DNA of 38,092 bases from an uncultured Clostridia bacterium. Lineage in GTDB: Bacteria; Bacillota; Clostridia; Christensenellales; UBA1242. The position numbers and the translations under genes were made by a program. Position 1 is the first letter of the stretch. Every line of letters starts with the position of its first letter. The stretch lies in contig CALWKK010000007.1 in assembly GCA_944381245.1 (NCBI GenBank), positions 1 through 38,092 of the forward strand. Direction: 5' to 3'. Under the pieces are notes generated by a model, which was not told where the DNA came from, did no database searches, and saw nothing but the letters and a program-made list of their open reading frames with translations. Positions 7,500 through 15,555 of the stretch are shown here, in pieces.

Positions 7500-8363
7500 A
7501 TGGAAAATTTTATTTTATCAACAGATACTTGTTGTGATGATTTAAAATCAAATTTAAAGAAAAACAAGATAGAATTTATAAAAATGTCTTATATTTTTGA
7601 AGGTGAAGTTTATGAAGATAATTTTGATTCGGGTGAAGAATATAAGTTTTTTTATGATGAAATGAAAAAAGGCAAACAGTTTTCTACAACAGGATTAAAT
7701 CCATTTCAATTTAAAGAATATATTCAAAAAATATTGAAAAGAGAAGATAAAGATGTTTTACATGTTTGTTTATCATCAGGAATAAGTGGTACATATGATG
7801 TATGTCAAAGTGTTGCTAATGAAATAAATTCAATATCTAAAAATAAACTCTATATTTTTGATAGTCATTCTGCAACACAAGGACAAAACGCTTTATTAGC
7901 TTATGCAACAATTTTAAGAAATCAAGGATTATCTGCTTTAGAAACTCTTGATCTTTTAAATAAAGCAAAAGATAAACTTGATGTTAGATTTTTTTTAAGT
8001 GATTTGGAAACATTGAAAAGAGGTGGTAGGATAAGTGGACCTCAAGCAGTAATGGCAAAAGTAATGCAATTGCGCCCTATATTAAAGTTTGATAAAGAAG
8101 GAAAACTTCAAGTTGTTGAAAAAGTTATGGGATCAAAAAAAGCTGTTAAAAGTCTATTTGATAATTTTTTAAAATTTTATGATAAAGAATCTCCAATCCC
8201 AATTTTTCTTGCCTATGCTGGAGATAATACACATGCAGAAGAATTAAGAAAAATGATTGAAGAACGCTTAGGAATTGTCAATATTATTATTGGACCCGTT
8301 GGTCCGGTTATTTGTTCTCACACGGGGCCTTCTTTAACCGCTATAGTATTTATGAAAAAATAA
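7500..8363 (+). CDS. DegV-family fatty-acid-binding protein (FakB-like)
   Basis: 287 residues, intact. Visible: STDTCCDDL at the N-terminus, TTGLNPFQFKEY, the SSGISGTYD fatty-acid-carboxylate loop, FDSHSATQGQ, RGGRISGPQAVMAK, LRPIL and the C-terminal HTGPSLTAIVF. It probably binds a fatty acid and presents it to a FakA-type kinase that is not in this window. I chose the ATG at 7500 because AAGAGGTAAT precedes it and the family N-terminus begins there; a longer frame from 7455 adds 15 hydrophobic residues without a binding site. A likely promoter is TTGATT, 16 bp, TATTAT about 25-50 bases upstream. It is the working paralogue of the interrupted copy 1.5 kb away. Confidence 0.92.
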   Translation: MENFILSTDTCCDDLKSNLKKNKIEFIKMSYIFEGEVYEDNFDSGEEYKFFYDEMKKGKQFSTTGLNPFQFKEYIQKILKREDKDVLHVCLSSGISGTYDVCQSVANEINSISKNKLYIFDSHSATQGQNALLAYATILRNQGLSALETLDLLNKAKDKLDVRFFLSDLETLKRGGRISGPQAVMAKVMQLRPILKFDKEGKLQVVEKVMGSKKAVKSLFDNFLKFYDKESPIPIFLAYAGDNTHAEELRKMIEERLGIVNIIIGPVGPVICSHTGPSLTAIVFMKK

Positions 8364-8391
8364 AAAAAATCTAATTAGCTAGATTTTTTTT
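8362..8391. terminator. Bidirectional terminator between degV and scpB
   Basis: AAAAAATCTA, six-base loop, TAGATTTTTTTT; the scpB stop overlaps its right side. Confidence 0.8.
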
Positions 8392-9145
8392 ATACTACAA
8401 CATCTATATTTTCTCCTGCTAAGAATTCCGGAATATCTTCTTTTTCTGGAATTTTAACATTAATATTTTCTAAAGCTTTTTTTATTTTTGAATCAATTTC
8501 ATCCAATTTTAATTCTTCTCTATTTTCTCTTTTTTCAAATTTTTCTCCACTTTCTTTTATTTCGTAATTATTAAATAGATTTTCAGATTCATCATTTAAG
8601 TTATATATGGTTTTTATTCTCTCCATCAAAGCATCATTGTCTGGTAATTCTTCTAAACTTTTAAGCCCAAATCTTTTTAAAAATTCGTCTGTGGTCCCAA
8701 AAAGCAACGGTTTTCCAACTGCATCTTTTTTTCCAACAACTTCAATCAAGTTATGATCTATTAAAGTTTGTACAGTATAATCACTGTTTACTCCTCTTAC
8801 TTGCTCAACCTCTAATCTTGTTATAGGTTGTTTGTATGCAATAATTGCCAAGGTCTCAAGGGTAGCTTTAGTTAATGCTCTTTCTCTTATTGGATTTAAA
8901 ACTGTTGATACATACTCTACATATTTTGGATTAGATGATAGTTGAATTTTGTTATTATATTTTATTATATGTATACCATTATCTTTAGAATAATTATTTT
9001 CTAAAATATCAACTGCTTTTTTTACTTTTTTTTCATCTATTTCTAATTTTTCACTAATATATCTAGTATCAACTCCTTCTCCTGCAACAAACAAAATACT
9101 AAGAATTATTTCAGGTAATTTATTCTCAATACTGATCTCGTCCAT
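8390..9145 (-). CDS. scpB: Segregation and condensation protein B
   Basis: ScpB is the tandem winged-helix kite subunit that, with ScpA, completes the Smc condensin for chromosome segregation. Visible: EIILSILFVAGEGVDTRYISEKL, LETLAIIAYKQPITRLEVEQ, GVNSDYTVQTLIDHNLIEVVGKK and GTTDEFLKRFGLKSLEELP, all hallmark ScpB segments. At 251 residues it is longer than usual (about 180-200) because of an acidic, low-complexity tail after about residue 180. AAAGGAG precedes the ATG. It follows scpA by 15 bases. Confidence 0.95.
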   Translation of the reverse strand: MDEISIENKLPEIILSILFVAGEGVDTRYISEKLEIDEKKVKKAVDILENNYSKDNGIHIIKYNNKIQLSSNPKYVEYVSTVLNPIRERALTKATLETLAIIAYKQPITRLEVEQVRGVNSDYTVQTLIDHNLIEVVGKKDAVGKPLLFGTTDEFLKRFGLKSLEELPDNDALMERIKTIYNLNDESENLFNNYEIKESGEKFEKRENREELKLDEIDSKIKKALENINVKIPEKEDIPEFLAGENIDVVV

Positions 9146-9160
9146 ATTGTTCTCCTTTTA

Positions 9161-9919
9161 TTAATTGTTGTCATTATACTTTTTTATTACTATTTCATCA
9201 AATATTTCATTTTGTGATATAGAAATTATTTGTAGCTTTAATAGTTCTAAAATAGCCAAAAAAACATTGATTATTTCACTTTTAGTTATATCTTCATCTA
9301 ATAAATCTGTGAAAAACACCTGTTCTTTTACTAATATTGCATCTTTAATGGCTGAAATCTTTTCAGCAACTGTAAATCTGTCTTTTGTAATATTTTTGGG
9401 TTCAACAGCTTTGCTTTCAATTCTAGCCTTATGCAAAAATTGGGTGAATGCATCTAATAAATTATCTAAAACCATGTCTTTTAAAATTATTTTATATTTA
9501 TTAGCTGTTGGTTCTGGTTCTTTATAAAATCTGTCCACATTTTCCTTAATTTTTAATTTTTCGCTAGCCTCTTTAAAAATTTTATATTCTTCAATTTGTC
9601 TTAATAAAATTTTTTCTGTATCTTCAACTTCAGATTCAGCTTCTTCTAGCCTTGGTAACAACTTCTTACTTTTTATCTCTAATAATGTTGCTGCCATTTC
9701 TATAAATTCGCTCGCTTTTTCCATATCTACACTATCTAAGTAATCTAAATATTTTAAATACTGCTCAGTAATTTCAGATAATTTAACGTCAGCAATATCC
9801 ATTTTGGATTCTTTTATTAAATGCAATAATAAATCAAGTGGTCCTTCAAAATTTTCTAATTGCACTCTGTAATTATCATATTCAATATTTTCATTATTAA
9901 AAATAAATTCTTGTTCCAT
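9161..9919 (-). CDS. scpA: Segregation and condensation protein A (kleisin)
   Basis: ScpA is the kleisin that bridges the Smc dimer and binds ScpB. The N-terminal signature YRVQLENFEGPLDLLLHLIK is clear, followed by KMDIADVKLSEITEQYLKYL and ASEFIEMAATLLEIKSKKLL. The C-terminal winged helix is recognisable (VFLAILELLKLQIISISQNE). I prefer the ATG at 9919 (252 residues), which overlaps the stop codon of the protease gene by one base (TAATG) and so suggests translational coupling; a TTG at 9937 is the longer alternative. Order protease-scpA-scpB is conserved in many Clostridia. Confidence 0.95.
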   Translation of the reverse strand: MEQEFIFNNENIEYDNYRVQLENFEGPLDLLLHLIKESKMDIADVKLSEITEQYLKYLDYLDSVDMEKASEFIEMAATLLEIKSKKLLPRLEEAESEVEDTEKILLRQIEEYKIFKEASEKLKIKENVDRFYKEPEPTANKYKIILKDMVLDNLLDAFTQFLHKARIESKAVEPKNITKDRFTVAEKISAIKDAILVKEQVFFTDLLDEDITKSEIINVFLAILELLKLQIISISQNEIFDEIVIKKYNDNN

Positions 9920-10578
9920 TAAAATATTAACCCCCAAAACATCATAAACACATATAATAGCCCTTCAGCAACATAATTAAAAATCAAGCCAAATGCTCCG
10001 GAAATTATTAATACGAGCAAAACTATACTTCCATATTTATACATAAAATTTGAAAATTTATTATTATATTTTAAAAATGTGTTAATAAAATTAAATCCAT
10101 CTAATGGATAAATAGGCAATAAATTAAATATTGCTAATGATATATTTATTACCACTAAAAACATTGTCAAATACATTAAAAATATATATAACATATTATT
10201 TAAAGGTAACATTATACAAAGTTTATATAAAGGTACGGCAAAAAAAGCTATAATTAAATTCACCCCCACCCCAGCAATTGAAACTAGCGCCATAGATTTT
10301 TTATAGTTTCTAAAATTTAAAGGATTAATAGGTACTGGTTTTGCCCAACCAAATCCAATAAATAAAAATGATAAACTTCCAATCAAATCCAAATGCTTAA
10401 ATGGATTTAATGAAATTCTCCCCTCATCTTTTGCTGTTTTATCCCCACATTTATAAGCGACGTACCCATGAGCTAACTCATGCATCATAAGCGCAAAAAT
10501 TATTGCAAGAAAATATGCTAATACTAACATTAGCATTTCATACGCAGGTATTTTATATTGCAACAAATAATATAACAT
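9919..10578 (-). CDS. Site-2 protease family (M50) membrane metalloprotease
   Basis: 219 residues with about five or six membrane segments. The zinc motif HELAH is at 33-37 in the first helix (ALMMHELAHGYVAY), and the second-half motif NLLPIYPLDGF (D160) supplies the third ligand. This is the small group 3 M50 type without a PDZ domain, found beside scpA in many Firmicutes. Its substrate is unknown. The start has no Shine-Dalgarno sequence but a near-consensus promoter whose -10 box is 7 bases before the ATG. It is first in the operon with scpA and scpB. Confidence 0.93.
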   Translation of the reverse strand: MLYYLLQYKIPAYEMLMLVLAYFLAIIFALMMHELAHGYVAYKCGDKTAKDEGRISLNPFKHLDLIGSLSFLFIGFGWAKPVPINPLNFRNYKKSMALVSIAGVGVNLIIAFFAVPLYKLCIMLPLNNMLYIFLMYLTMFLVVINISLAIFNLLPIYPLDGFNFINTFLKYNNKFSNFMYKYGSIVLLVLIISGAFGLIFNYVAEGLLYVFMMFWGLIF

Positions 10579-10585
10579 AATTTAA

Positions 10586-10614
10586 ATTATACAATAAAAA
10601 AATTTATTTTGCAA
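10586..10614 (-). promoter_or_regulatory. Promoter of the M50-scpA-scpB operon, predicted leaderless
   Basis: TTGCAA at 10614-10609, 17-bp spacer, TATAAT at 10591-10586, 7 bases to the ATG at 10578. Confidence 0.75.
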
Positions 10615-10632
10615 TAAATCTTTTTTCAATAT

Positions 10633-10815
10633 TTATTTTTGATTATCGTGATTTTCAAAGTTTTGCAAATTGTTTTTTTCATTTTCTTTTTTAAAAAAAG
10701 GATCCTTTGTTAATGCGTTCATTGTTGGATACATTGGAGGAACGACCCATCCACCATATTGATTTTGTATTCCCCAGTATCCATTTACTCTAAAAACTTT
10801 ATATTTTATATTCAT
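10633..10815 (-). CDS. Small protein with a single WG-like motif
   Basis: 60 residues. The N-terminal half reads NIKYKVFRVNGYWGIQNQYG then GWVVPPMYPTM, which matches one WG/KWG repeat (GxWGvid..GkwvippkYd) usually found in long arrays. The C-terminal half is charged and probably disordered (KKENEKNNLQNFENH). I chose the ATG at 10815, 6 bases after GGAG; an ATG at 10827 would add four residues. A candidate promoter with TTGACA at 10867-10862 lies upstream. Its function is unknown; such isolated motifs may bind a partner. Confidence 0.65.
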   Translation of the reverse strand: MNIKYKVFRVNGYWGIQNQYGGWVVPPMYPTMNALTKDPFFKKENEKNNLQNFENHDNQK

Positions 10816-10918
10816 AAACATCTCCATCTATAGCTATAGTCTATAATACAAATTAAAACTTGTCAATATGTATTTTTTTTAATTTTTTTTAAATAAAATA
10901 AAATTGTAGTATTTTTTT

Positions 10919-11839
10919 TTATTTTTTTAAATTTTGTAAAATCTTTAAAAATTTTTCTGGCAATTCAATTTGAAATTTCATCTCTTTTTTTGTTCTAGGA
11001 TGAATAAATTTTATTTGATATGCACATAAAAACTGCCCTATTAATCCAAACTTTTTCAACCCACCATAAGTTTCATCTCCAACTATTGGATGATTTAAAA
11101 ACTTTGCGTGAGCTCTTATTTGATGAGTTCGTCCTGTTTTTAAACTAAATTCCACTAAGGAAAAATCTTTAAAAAATTCAATCGTTTTATATTCAGTTAT
11201 TGCAATTTTGGCATTAGCTATATTTTCATTCATATCATACGCTTTCATTTTTTTTCTATCCTTTTTGTCTCTTGCAAGTTTTGTTTCAACAATACCAATG
11301 TCTGGCTTAATTGTTCCTTGAACTAAAGCCAAATATTTTCTTGCGCACGTTTTTTCACTTATTTGTTTTGCTAAATTAATATGCGCAAAATCATTTTTAG
11401 CAATAATTAACAAGCCACAGGTATTTTTATCTATTCTGTGTACTATACCAGGTCTTAACGCACCGTTAATTCCACTTAAATCTTTAATTTTATTTAACAA
11501 TCCATTAACCAATGTGCCACTTAAACATGTTGAACACGGATGAACAACAACTCCTTGAGGTTTATTTATAACTGCAATATCACTATCTTGATATACTATT
11601 TCAAATTCAACTTGCTCTGACTTTGCACTTATTTTCTTTGGCTCTTCAAAATTTATATCAATAATATCACCACTTTTAATTAACTCGCCAGGCTTATTTA
11701 TTTGCTTTAAATTACGAAATAATGTTATTTCTTTATTTCTTATTTTATTTTGTATAAAAGCTCTTGAATAATCTGGATACATTTCATTTAAAAATATATC
11801 TAATCTTTGGTTTTTATTTTCATTAATTTTTATTTGCAT
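10919..11839 (-). CDS. RluD-family 23S rRNA pseudouridine synthase
   Basis: 306 residues: an S4 RNA-binding domain (about 11-65) followed by the RluA/RluD catalytic domain. The catalytic aspartate is D137 in GIVHRIDKNTCG; INKPQGVVVHP and LKTGRTHQIRAH are also in place. Bacillus YlyB is the equivalent gene next to lspA. The exact target uridines cannot be read from the sequence, so I leave the symbol empty. It overlaps the lspA stop by one base and is the last gene of sepF-lspA-rluD. Confidence 0.94.
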   Translation of the reverse strand: MQIKINENKNQRLDIFLNEMYPDYSRAFIQNKIRNKEITLFRNLKQINKPGELIKSGDIIDINFEEPKKISAKSEQVEFEIVYQDSDIAVINKPQGVVVHPCSTCLSGTLVNGLLNKIKDLSGINGALRPGIVHRIDKNTCGLLIIAKNDFAHINLAKQISEKTCARKYLALVQGTIKPDIGIVETKLARDKKDRKKMKAYDMNENIANAKIAITEYKTIEFFKDFSLVEFSLKTGRTHQIRAHAKFLNHPIVGDETYGGLKKFGLIGQFLCAYQIKFIHPRTKKEMKFQIELPEKFLKILQNLKK

Positions 11840-12330
11840 TAATCACCTATTTCTTTCTTTTTTTTTAAGTCCTTTAATAATTCAATAAAATAATACACAC
11901 ATAACAAAACTATTCCTACTGTCAAAAATGAATCAGCCAAATTAAATATAGGGAAATTAATAAACTCTAATTTAATAAAATCTCTTACATAACCAAAACA
12001 AATACGATCGAATAAATTTCCTAAAGCTCCACCAATAATAAAACCAATAGCTATATGAAATGATTTACTATTATTCTTACTTAAATATAAAAATATTATT
12101 AATAAAATACTTGCCGTTGCTGAAAAAATTGTTAAAAATAATGTACTATTGGAAAATATGCTCCATGCTCCACCAGTGTTTTCTGTGTAATAAAATTTGA
12201 TAAAATTTTTTATAAATTCTGAATTAATTCCAACCGTATAGTGCTTTGTTATTAAATCTAAAATTAAAGATAACAATACAACTATTGTAAAAATTAATAA
12301 AGATATATTTTTTTGCCTTTTATTCGCCAT
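11839..12330 (-). CDS. lspA: Lipoprotein signal peptidase (signal peptidase II)
   Basis: LspA cuts the signal peptide of prolipoproteins after diacylglyceryl transfer to the cysteine. Four membrane segments are visible. The two catalytic aspartates are D108 (GGALGNLFDRICFGYVRDF) and D133 (FPIFNLADSFLTVG), and the conserved NTGGAWSIF is present. The length of 163 is normal. It begins 2 bases after sepF ends. Confidence 0.96.
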   Translation of the reverse strand: MANKRQKNISLLIFTIVVLLSLILDLITKHYTVGINSEFIKNFIKFYYTENTGGAWSIFSNSTLFLTIFSATASILLIIFLYLSKNNSKSFHIAIGFIIGGALGNLFDRICFGYVRDFIKLEFINFPIFNLADSFLTVGIVLLCVYYFIELLKDLKKKKEIGD

Positions 12331-12332
12331 TA

Positions 12333-12677
12333 TTAGTGCCTCAGAATATAAATTTCGTCATTATCTTTAGAAATTTCACCATTAGTTGCAAAAGTAACAC
12401 CATATAAAAAATCTGAAATGTGATTAATATCACTTTCATTAAAATTTTTTAAATCAACTTTGATATTTTCTCCACTTAAATAATATTTAATTATTTCTTC
12501 AATATCTTCTTGACTTTGAGGATAATATGTTTGAATTTCTGATTTTTTTTCTTTTAAATTGAATTTTGCGTTTGGAATTTCAATTTTTTCTTCAAATTCT
12601 TTAATTTCATCTTGATCAATATTGTCAGATCTTTCCTCAAAACCAATAGCTTTCAAAATTTTATCAAAAATACCCAT
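12333..12677 (-). CDS. sepF: Cell division protein SepF
   Basis: SepF polymerises into rings that tether FtsZ filaments to the membrane in Gram-positives. The N-terminal MGIFDKILKAIGF is the amphipathic membrane anchor; an acidic linker follows, then the conserved fold TYYPQSQEDIEEIIKYYLSG, IKVDLKNFNESDINHISDFL, YGVTFATNGEISKDNDEIYI. At 114 residues it is shorter than the Bacillus protein (about 150) because of a short linker. GGAG lies 7 bases before the ATG. First gene of an operon with lspA and the pseudouridine synthase, a conserved order in Bacillota without the rest of the ylm genes. Confidence 0.88.
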   Translation of the reverse strand: MGIFDKILKAIGFEERSDNIDQDEIKEFEEKIEIPNAKFNLKEKKSEIQTYYPQSQEDIEEIIKYYLSGENIKVDLKNFNESDINHISDFLYGVTFATNGEISKDNDEIYILRH

Positions 12678-12694
12678 TTTAAATCTCCATAAAT

Positions 12695-12723
12695 ATTTTA
12701 TATAATATAGTTTATTATGTCAA
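12695..12723 (-). promoter_or_regulatory. Promoter of sepF-lspA-rluD
   Basis: TTGACA at 12723-12718, 17-bp spacer, TAAAAT at 12700-12695. Unlike the leaderless group it leaves a leader that contains GGAG. Confidence 0.7.
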
Positions 12724-12743
12724 CAAAAAACTTTTATTTTTTC

Positions 12744-12772
12744 TTGACAAAAGTATTTAGCTGTGGTATTTT
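12744..12772 (+). promoter_or_regulatory. Promoter of rplJ-rplL
   Basis: TTGACA at 12744-12749, 17-bp spacer, TATTTT at 12767-12772, upstream of the L10 leader. Confidence 0.7.
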
Positions 12773-12782
12773 ATAAGAAATA

Positions 12783-12935
12783 AATTTGCTTAATGTCCGA
12801 AGATAGCAAGTGGAAAATCCGTAAACTTTAAGTGCTTGCCGAGGTTAAAGAGTATAAGAATACAACCTCTTTGTGCTTTTCGGGCCATGAGGTTTATTTA
12901 TTTTATCACACAAAATTTATTAAAAGGAGATTAAT
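12783..12935 (+). promoter_or_regulatory. L10 ribosomal protein leader
   Basis: Structured 5' leader bound by the L10-L12 complex to limit its own synthesis. GCAAG (12806-12810) can pair with CTTGC (12835-12839), GAGGTT (12841-12846) with AACCTC (12864-12869), and CCGA (12797-12800) with TCGG (12880-12883), giving the closing stem and kink-turn-containing core typical of the L10 leader. A frame read through this leader is not a real N-terminal extension of L10. Confidence 0.82.
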
Positions 12936-12936
12936 A

Positions 12937-13425
12937 GTGAGCGCAAATTTAGAAGCTAAAAAGCAACTTGTTAGCGAAATCAAAGATAAGCTATCTAAAT
13001 CAAAAATTGTTATTTTAGTTGATTACAATGGAATAACTGTTTCTGAAGACACAGAATTAAGAAATTCGTTTAGAAATGCCGGTTGTGATTATAAAGTTTA
13101 CAAAAATAAACTTGTTCTGCGTGCATTAAATGAATTAGGCCTTCCTAATTTAGAAAACGAATTGCAAGGAACTAGCGCATTTGCATTTGGATATGATGAT
13201 GAAATTTCTGTTTCGAAAATAGTATGTAAATTTAATAACGAAACAAAAAAATTAAATATTAAATGCGGAATATTAAACAAAGATGTGATTTCAGCTAACG
13301 AAATTAAAACACTTGCAACAATTCCTTCAAAAGAAGAACTTATTGGAAAGTTATTATTCATTTTCCAAAATCCTATGCGTTCTTTGGCTGTTGCAATTAA
13401 TGAAATTTCAAAAAAACAAGCATAA
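12937..13425 (+). CDS. rplJ: 50S ribosomal protein L10 (uL10)
   Basis: Base of the ribosomal stalk; its C-terminal helix binds L7/L12 dimers and it binds 23S rRNA near L11. Visible: EAKKQLVSEIKDKLSKSKIVILVDYNGIT, KVYKNKLVLRAL, LQGTSAFAFGYDD and the closing LLFIFQNPMRSLAVAINEI. 162 residues, normal length. I chose the GTG at 12937, which has AGGAG 8 bases upstream; upstream frame extension would run into the leader RNA. Confidence 0.95.
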   Translation: MSANLEAKKQLVSEIKDKLSKSKIVILVDYNGITVSEDTELRNSFRNAGCDYKVYKNKLVLRALNELGLPNLENELQGTSAFAFGYDDEISVSKIVCKFNNETKKLNIKCGILNKDVISANEIKTLATIPSKEELIGKLLFIFQNPMRSLAVAINEISKKQA

Positions 13426-13452
13426 AAAAAATTATTTATTAGGAGATGAAAA

Positions 13453-13824
13453 ATGGCAGATTTAAATAAATTTATTGAAGATATTAAATCTTTAACAGTA
13501 GTAGAATTAAACGATCTTGTAAAAAAATTAGAAGAAGAATTTGGAGTTAGCGCAGCTGCAACTTTTGCTGTTAGCGCAGGAGCAGCTCCTGCTACAGCAG
13601 CAGCTGAAGAAAAAACAGATTTTACTGTATCATTAAAAGAATCAGGAGCAAATAAAATTGCAGTTATTAAAGTTGTTAGAGAAATAACAGGGCTCGGACT
13701 TTCAGAAGCAAAAGCTTTGGTTGACAATGCACCATCAGTTCTTAAAGAAAATGTTCCAGCTAATGATGCTAAAGATATGGAAGCAAAACTTAAAGAAGCT
13801 GGCGCAACAGTTGAATTAAAATAA
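13453..13824 (+). CDS. rplL: 50S ribosomal protein L7/L12 (bL12)
   Basis: Stalk protein that recruits and activates translation GTPases. The N-terminal dimerisation helix ([20 protein letters not shown]), the Ala-rich hinge (residues 34-52) and the C-terminal domain ([40 protein letters not shown]) are all present. 123 residues. AGGAG precedes the ATG, 27 bases after rplJ. Confidence 0.97.
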   Translation: MADLNKFIEDIKSLTVVELNDLVKKLEEEFGVSAAATFAVSAGAAPATAAAEEKTDFTVSLKESGANKIAVIKVVREITGLGLSEAKALVDNAPSVLKENVPANDAKDMEAKLKEAGATVELK

Positions 13825-13844
13825 TTATTGTAAAATTTTGTGTG

Positions 13845-13875
13845 AAAAAAAAAACATCATATTGATGTTTTTTTT
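13845..13875. terminator. Bidirectional terminator between rplL and the SHOCT gene
   Basis: AAAAAACATCA, loop TAT, TGATGTTTTTTTT; symmetric, and the stop codon of the SHOCT gene lies at its right edge. Confidence 0.85.
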
Positions 13876-14695
13876 ATATTTCTTGATCTAATAACTTAGA
13901 TTTTCTTTTTTCATATTCACTTTCATCAATGAACCCTTTATCTTTTAAGTCTTTCAATTTGTTTAGTTTTTGTTCTAAATCTAAGTCTGTTTCTTTTTTT
14001 GTGCTTTCATTTGTTGTGACAACTACTCTGTTATTAAATCTGTTTAATCTCTGCTGTCTTTCATTTTCTTCTTTTTCTAAAATTTTTAAAGCTTCATCTG
14101 TTATTAAATAATCAGGTGTTTTAAATACATATGAATATAAAATATAAAAAATAGTCGCCGCCCCTAATAGATAATTAGAAATACACATTAAATACCAACC
14201 AACTTCGACTGTTGATTGTATCGCTGATAATAAAACTCCAATTCCACTTATTAACCAAAAGGTTGCTATAATTAATTCTGCAAATGCATTATAATATTTA
14301 TATTTAAAACCAAAAATTGCTGTAATTATTTTCCAAATAGCAAAAGCCAAAGCAAAAACAAATATAAAATTTCTAATATCAACTTGCGCATTAGGTACTA
14401 AAACAAATATTAATGCACTTATTGCAACTAAAGTTGTTAAACAAATATAAAAAATACCGTCTGCACATAAATACTTTTTTTGAGATTTATAATTGTTAAA
14501 TACTTTGATTTGTATTGCACCCATAAAAATACTTACAACAAAAACAACAACACTTGAACCAATGACTGAAAATGAAAGAAAATTTCCTCCCATAAGTCCT
14601 ATAACTACTAAAACTATCAATGCTAAACCAATTAAAACAGATGTGAAAACTGAAAATGATTTAGTCCCTTTTTGCAAAAAATTTTTTTCTTCCAT
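13874..14695 (-). CDS. Multi-pass membrane protein with C-terminal SHOCT domain
   Basis: 273 residues from the ATG at 14695. A short lysine-containing N-terminus is followed by about six or seven membrane segments (for example VLIGLALIVLVVIGLMGG, VVVFVVSIFMGAI, FIFVFALAFAIWKIITAIF, ELIIATFWLISGIGVLLSAI). After about residue 205 comes a cytoplasmic tail ending in a SHOCT domain (LNKLKDLKDKGFIDESEYEK RKSKLL), a short helical hairpin common at protein ends and thought to mediate oligomerisation. GGAG stands 7 bases upstream; the start is one base after the stop of the YugP-like gene (TAA A ATG), so the two are co-translated. The function is unknown. Confidence 0.8.
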   Translation of the reverse strand: MEEKNFLQKGTKSFSVFTSVLIGLALIVLVVIGLMGGNFLSFSVIGSSVVVFVVSIFMGAIQIKVFNNYKSQKKYLCADGIFYICLTTLVAISALIFVLVPNAQVDIRNFIFVFALAFAIWKIITAIFGFKYKYYNAFAELIIATFWLISGIGVLLSAIQSTVEVGWYLMCISNYLLGAATIFYILYSYVFKTPDYLITDEALKILEKEENERQQRLNRFNNRVVVTTNESTKKETDLDLEQKLNKLKDLKDKGFIDESEYEKRKSKLLDQEI

Positions 14696-14696
14696 T

Positions 14697-15443
14697 TTAT
14701 CTCCTACCAATTCTAAATATAGCAAATATTAAGTTTAGTATGAAAAATATTGCCTGAAATAAATTTGCAAATGTGTTTATAACAACCAACTTCTTCCAAG
14801 CTGAAAATAATTTCTTAATTTTATTTTCTTCTTGTTCATTTAAAATTGCCATTTCGCTAATGATTTTATATCCCATATCATATGCTCTTCTTTCTTTTTT
14901 CATAGCAATTAACGATAAAGTCAATGAAAATATAGCTATAACTAAACCAATTCCACTAAAAATTATTGTATATAATCCTATTCCACCACCCAGTAAGTCA
15001 ATAATCAATCCAATTAAAACTAAAGGTATAAATAAAATTGGTAACCAATTTAACCATCTATTAAGTTCTATAGCTTTTAAGCCTTTTACTCCTTCACTAT
15101 GCATTTTTGCTATTGAAACCAATCTACAAACCTGCGCTAAAGTGGTTACAGAAGGATGCCTTGCAACAAACCATGCTAGTCGAATTTCTTTCTTTTTTAA
15201 GCTATATGTGTTCCCGATAAATATAGATGCAAAAAATCCAATATTTTTAACTTTAACATCAACCAATCCTTTTTCATCTAACAACAATTCAGCATATTCT
15301 TTCATCGGCTTATCTATTTCAAGCTTTTTTATACTAAACCATGTTGTCATTCTATTTGCATTCCATTTTATAAACTTAACAACTATAGCAAATATAAATA
15401 ATATTCCTAGTACTATCAATATTCCAATCAATAAAGGTGACAT
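14697..15443 (-). CDS. YugP-family membrane protein lacking the zinc-protease motif
   Basis: 248 residues. The layout matches the YugP (Zn_peptidase_2) family: an N-terminal membrane segment (4-24), a soluble block with YAELLLDEKGLVDVKVKNIG (compare the family's A..iL..nGl.dV.v....G), a membrane pair at about 132-180, then ERRAYDMGYKIISEMAILNE (compare EFnAS.RA...L...G) and a final membrane segment. Where active members carry HEVGHAIQH after V(A)A, this protein has VCRLVSIAKMHSEG (residues 105-118), so the HEXXH zinc ligands and the catalytic Glu are gone, although the fold's framework is conserved. It therefore looks like a pseudoprotease. GGGAGG precedes the ATG. It is the first gene of an operon with the SHOCT protein. 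The match is from memory of the family. Confidence 0.7.
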   Translation of the reverse strand: MSPLLIGILIVLGILFIFAIVVKFIKWNANRMTTWFSIKKLEIDKPMKEYAELLLDEKGLVDVKVKNIGFFASIFIGNTYSLKKKEIRLAWFVARHPSVTTLAQVCRLVSIAKMHSEGVKGLKAIELNRWLNWLPILFIPLVLIGLIIDLLGGGIGLYTIIFSGIGLVIAIFSLTLSLIAMKKERRAYDMGYKIISEMAILNEQEENKIKKLFSAWKKLVVINTFANLFQAIFFILNLIFAIFRIGRR

Positions 15444-15555
15444 CTATTTTTCCTCCCAAATACACTATATGATATATATACCATAATTTTAAACTTAATA
15501 CAAATTTTTTTTATAATAAATTTTTTAAGAAATAATTTGATAAATAAGATAAAAT

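Noticed and set aside
9919..9937. TTG start for scpA
   Set aside because: The ATG at 9919 overlaps the upstream stop in a TAATG arrangement and agrees better with family length.
12832..12936. N-terminal extension of L10
   Set aside because: The frame covers the L10 leader RNA; the GTG at 12937 has a good SD and gives the normal L10 start.
13098..13727. Long minus-strand frame opposite rplJ-rplL
   Set aside because: It is a shadow of two ribosomal protein genes and lacks SD or family pattern.
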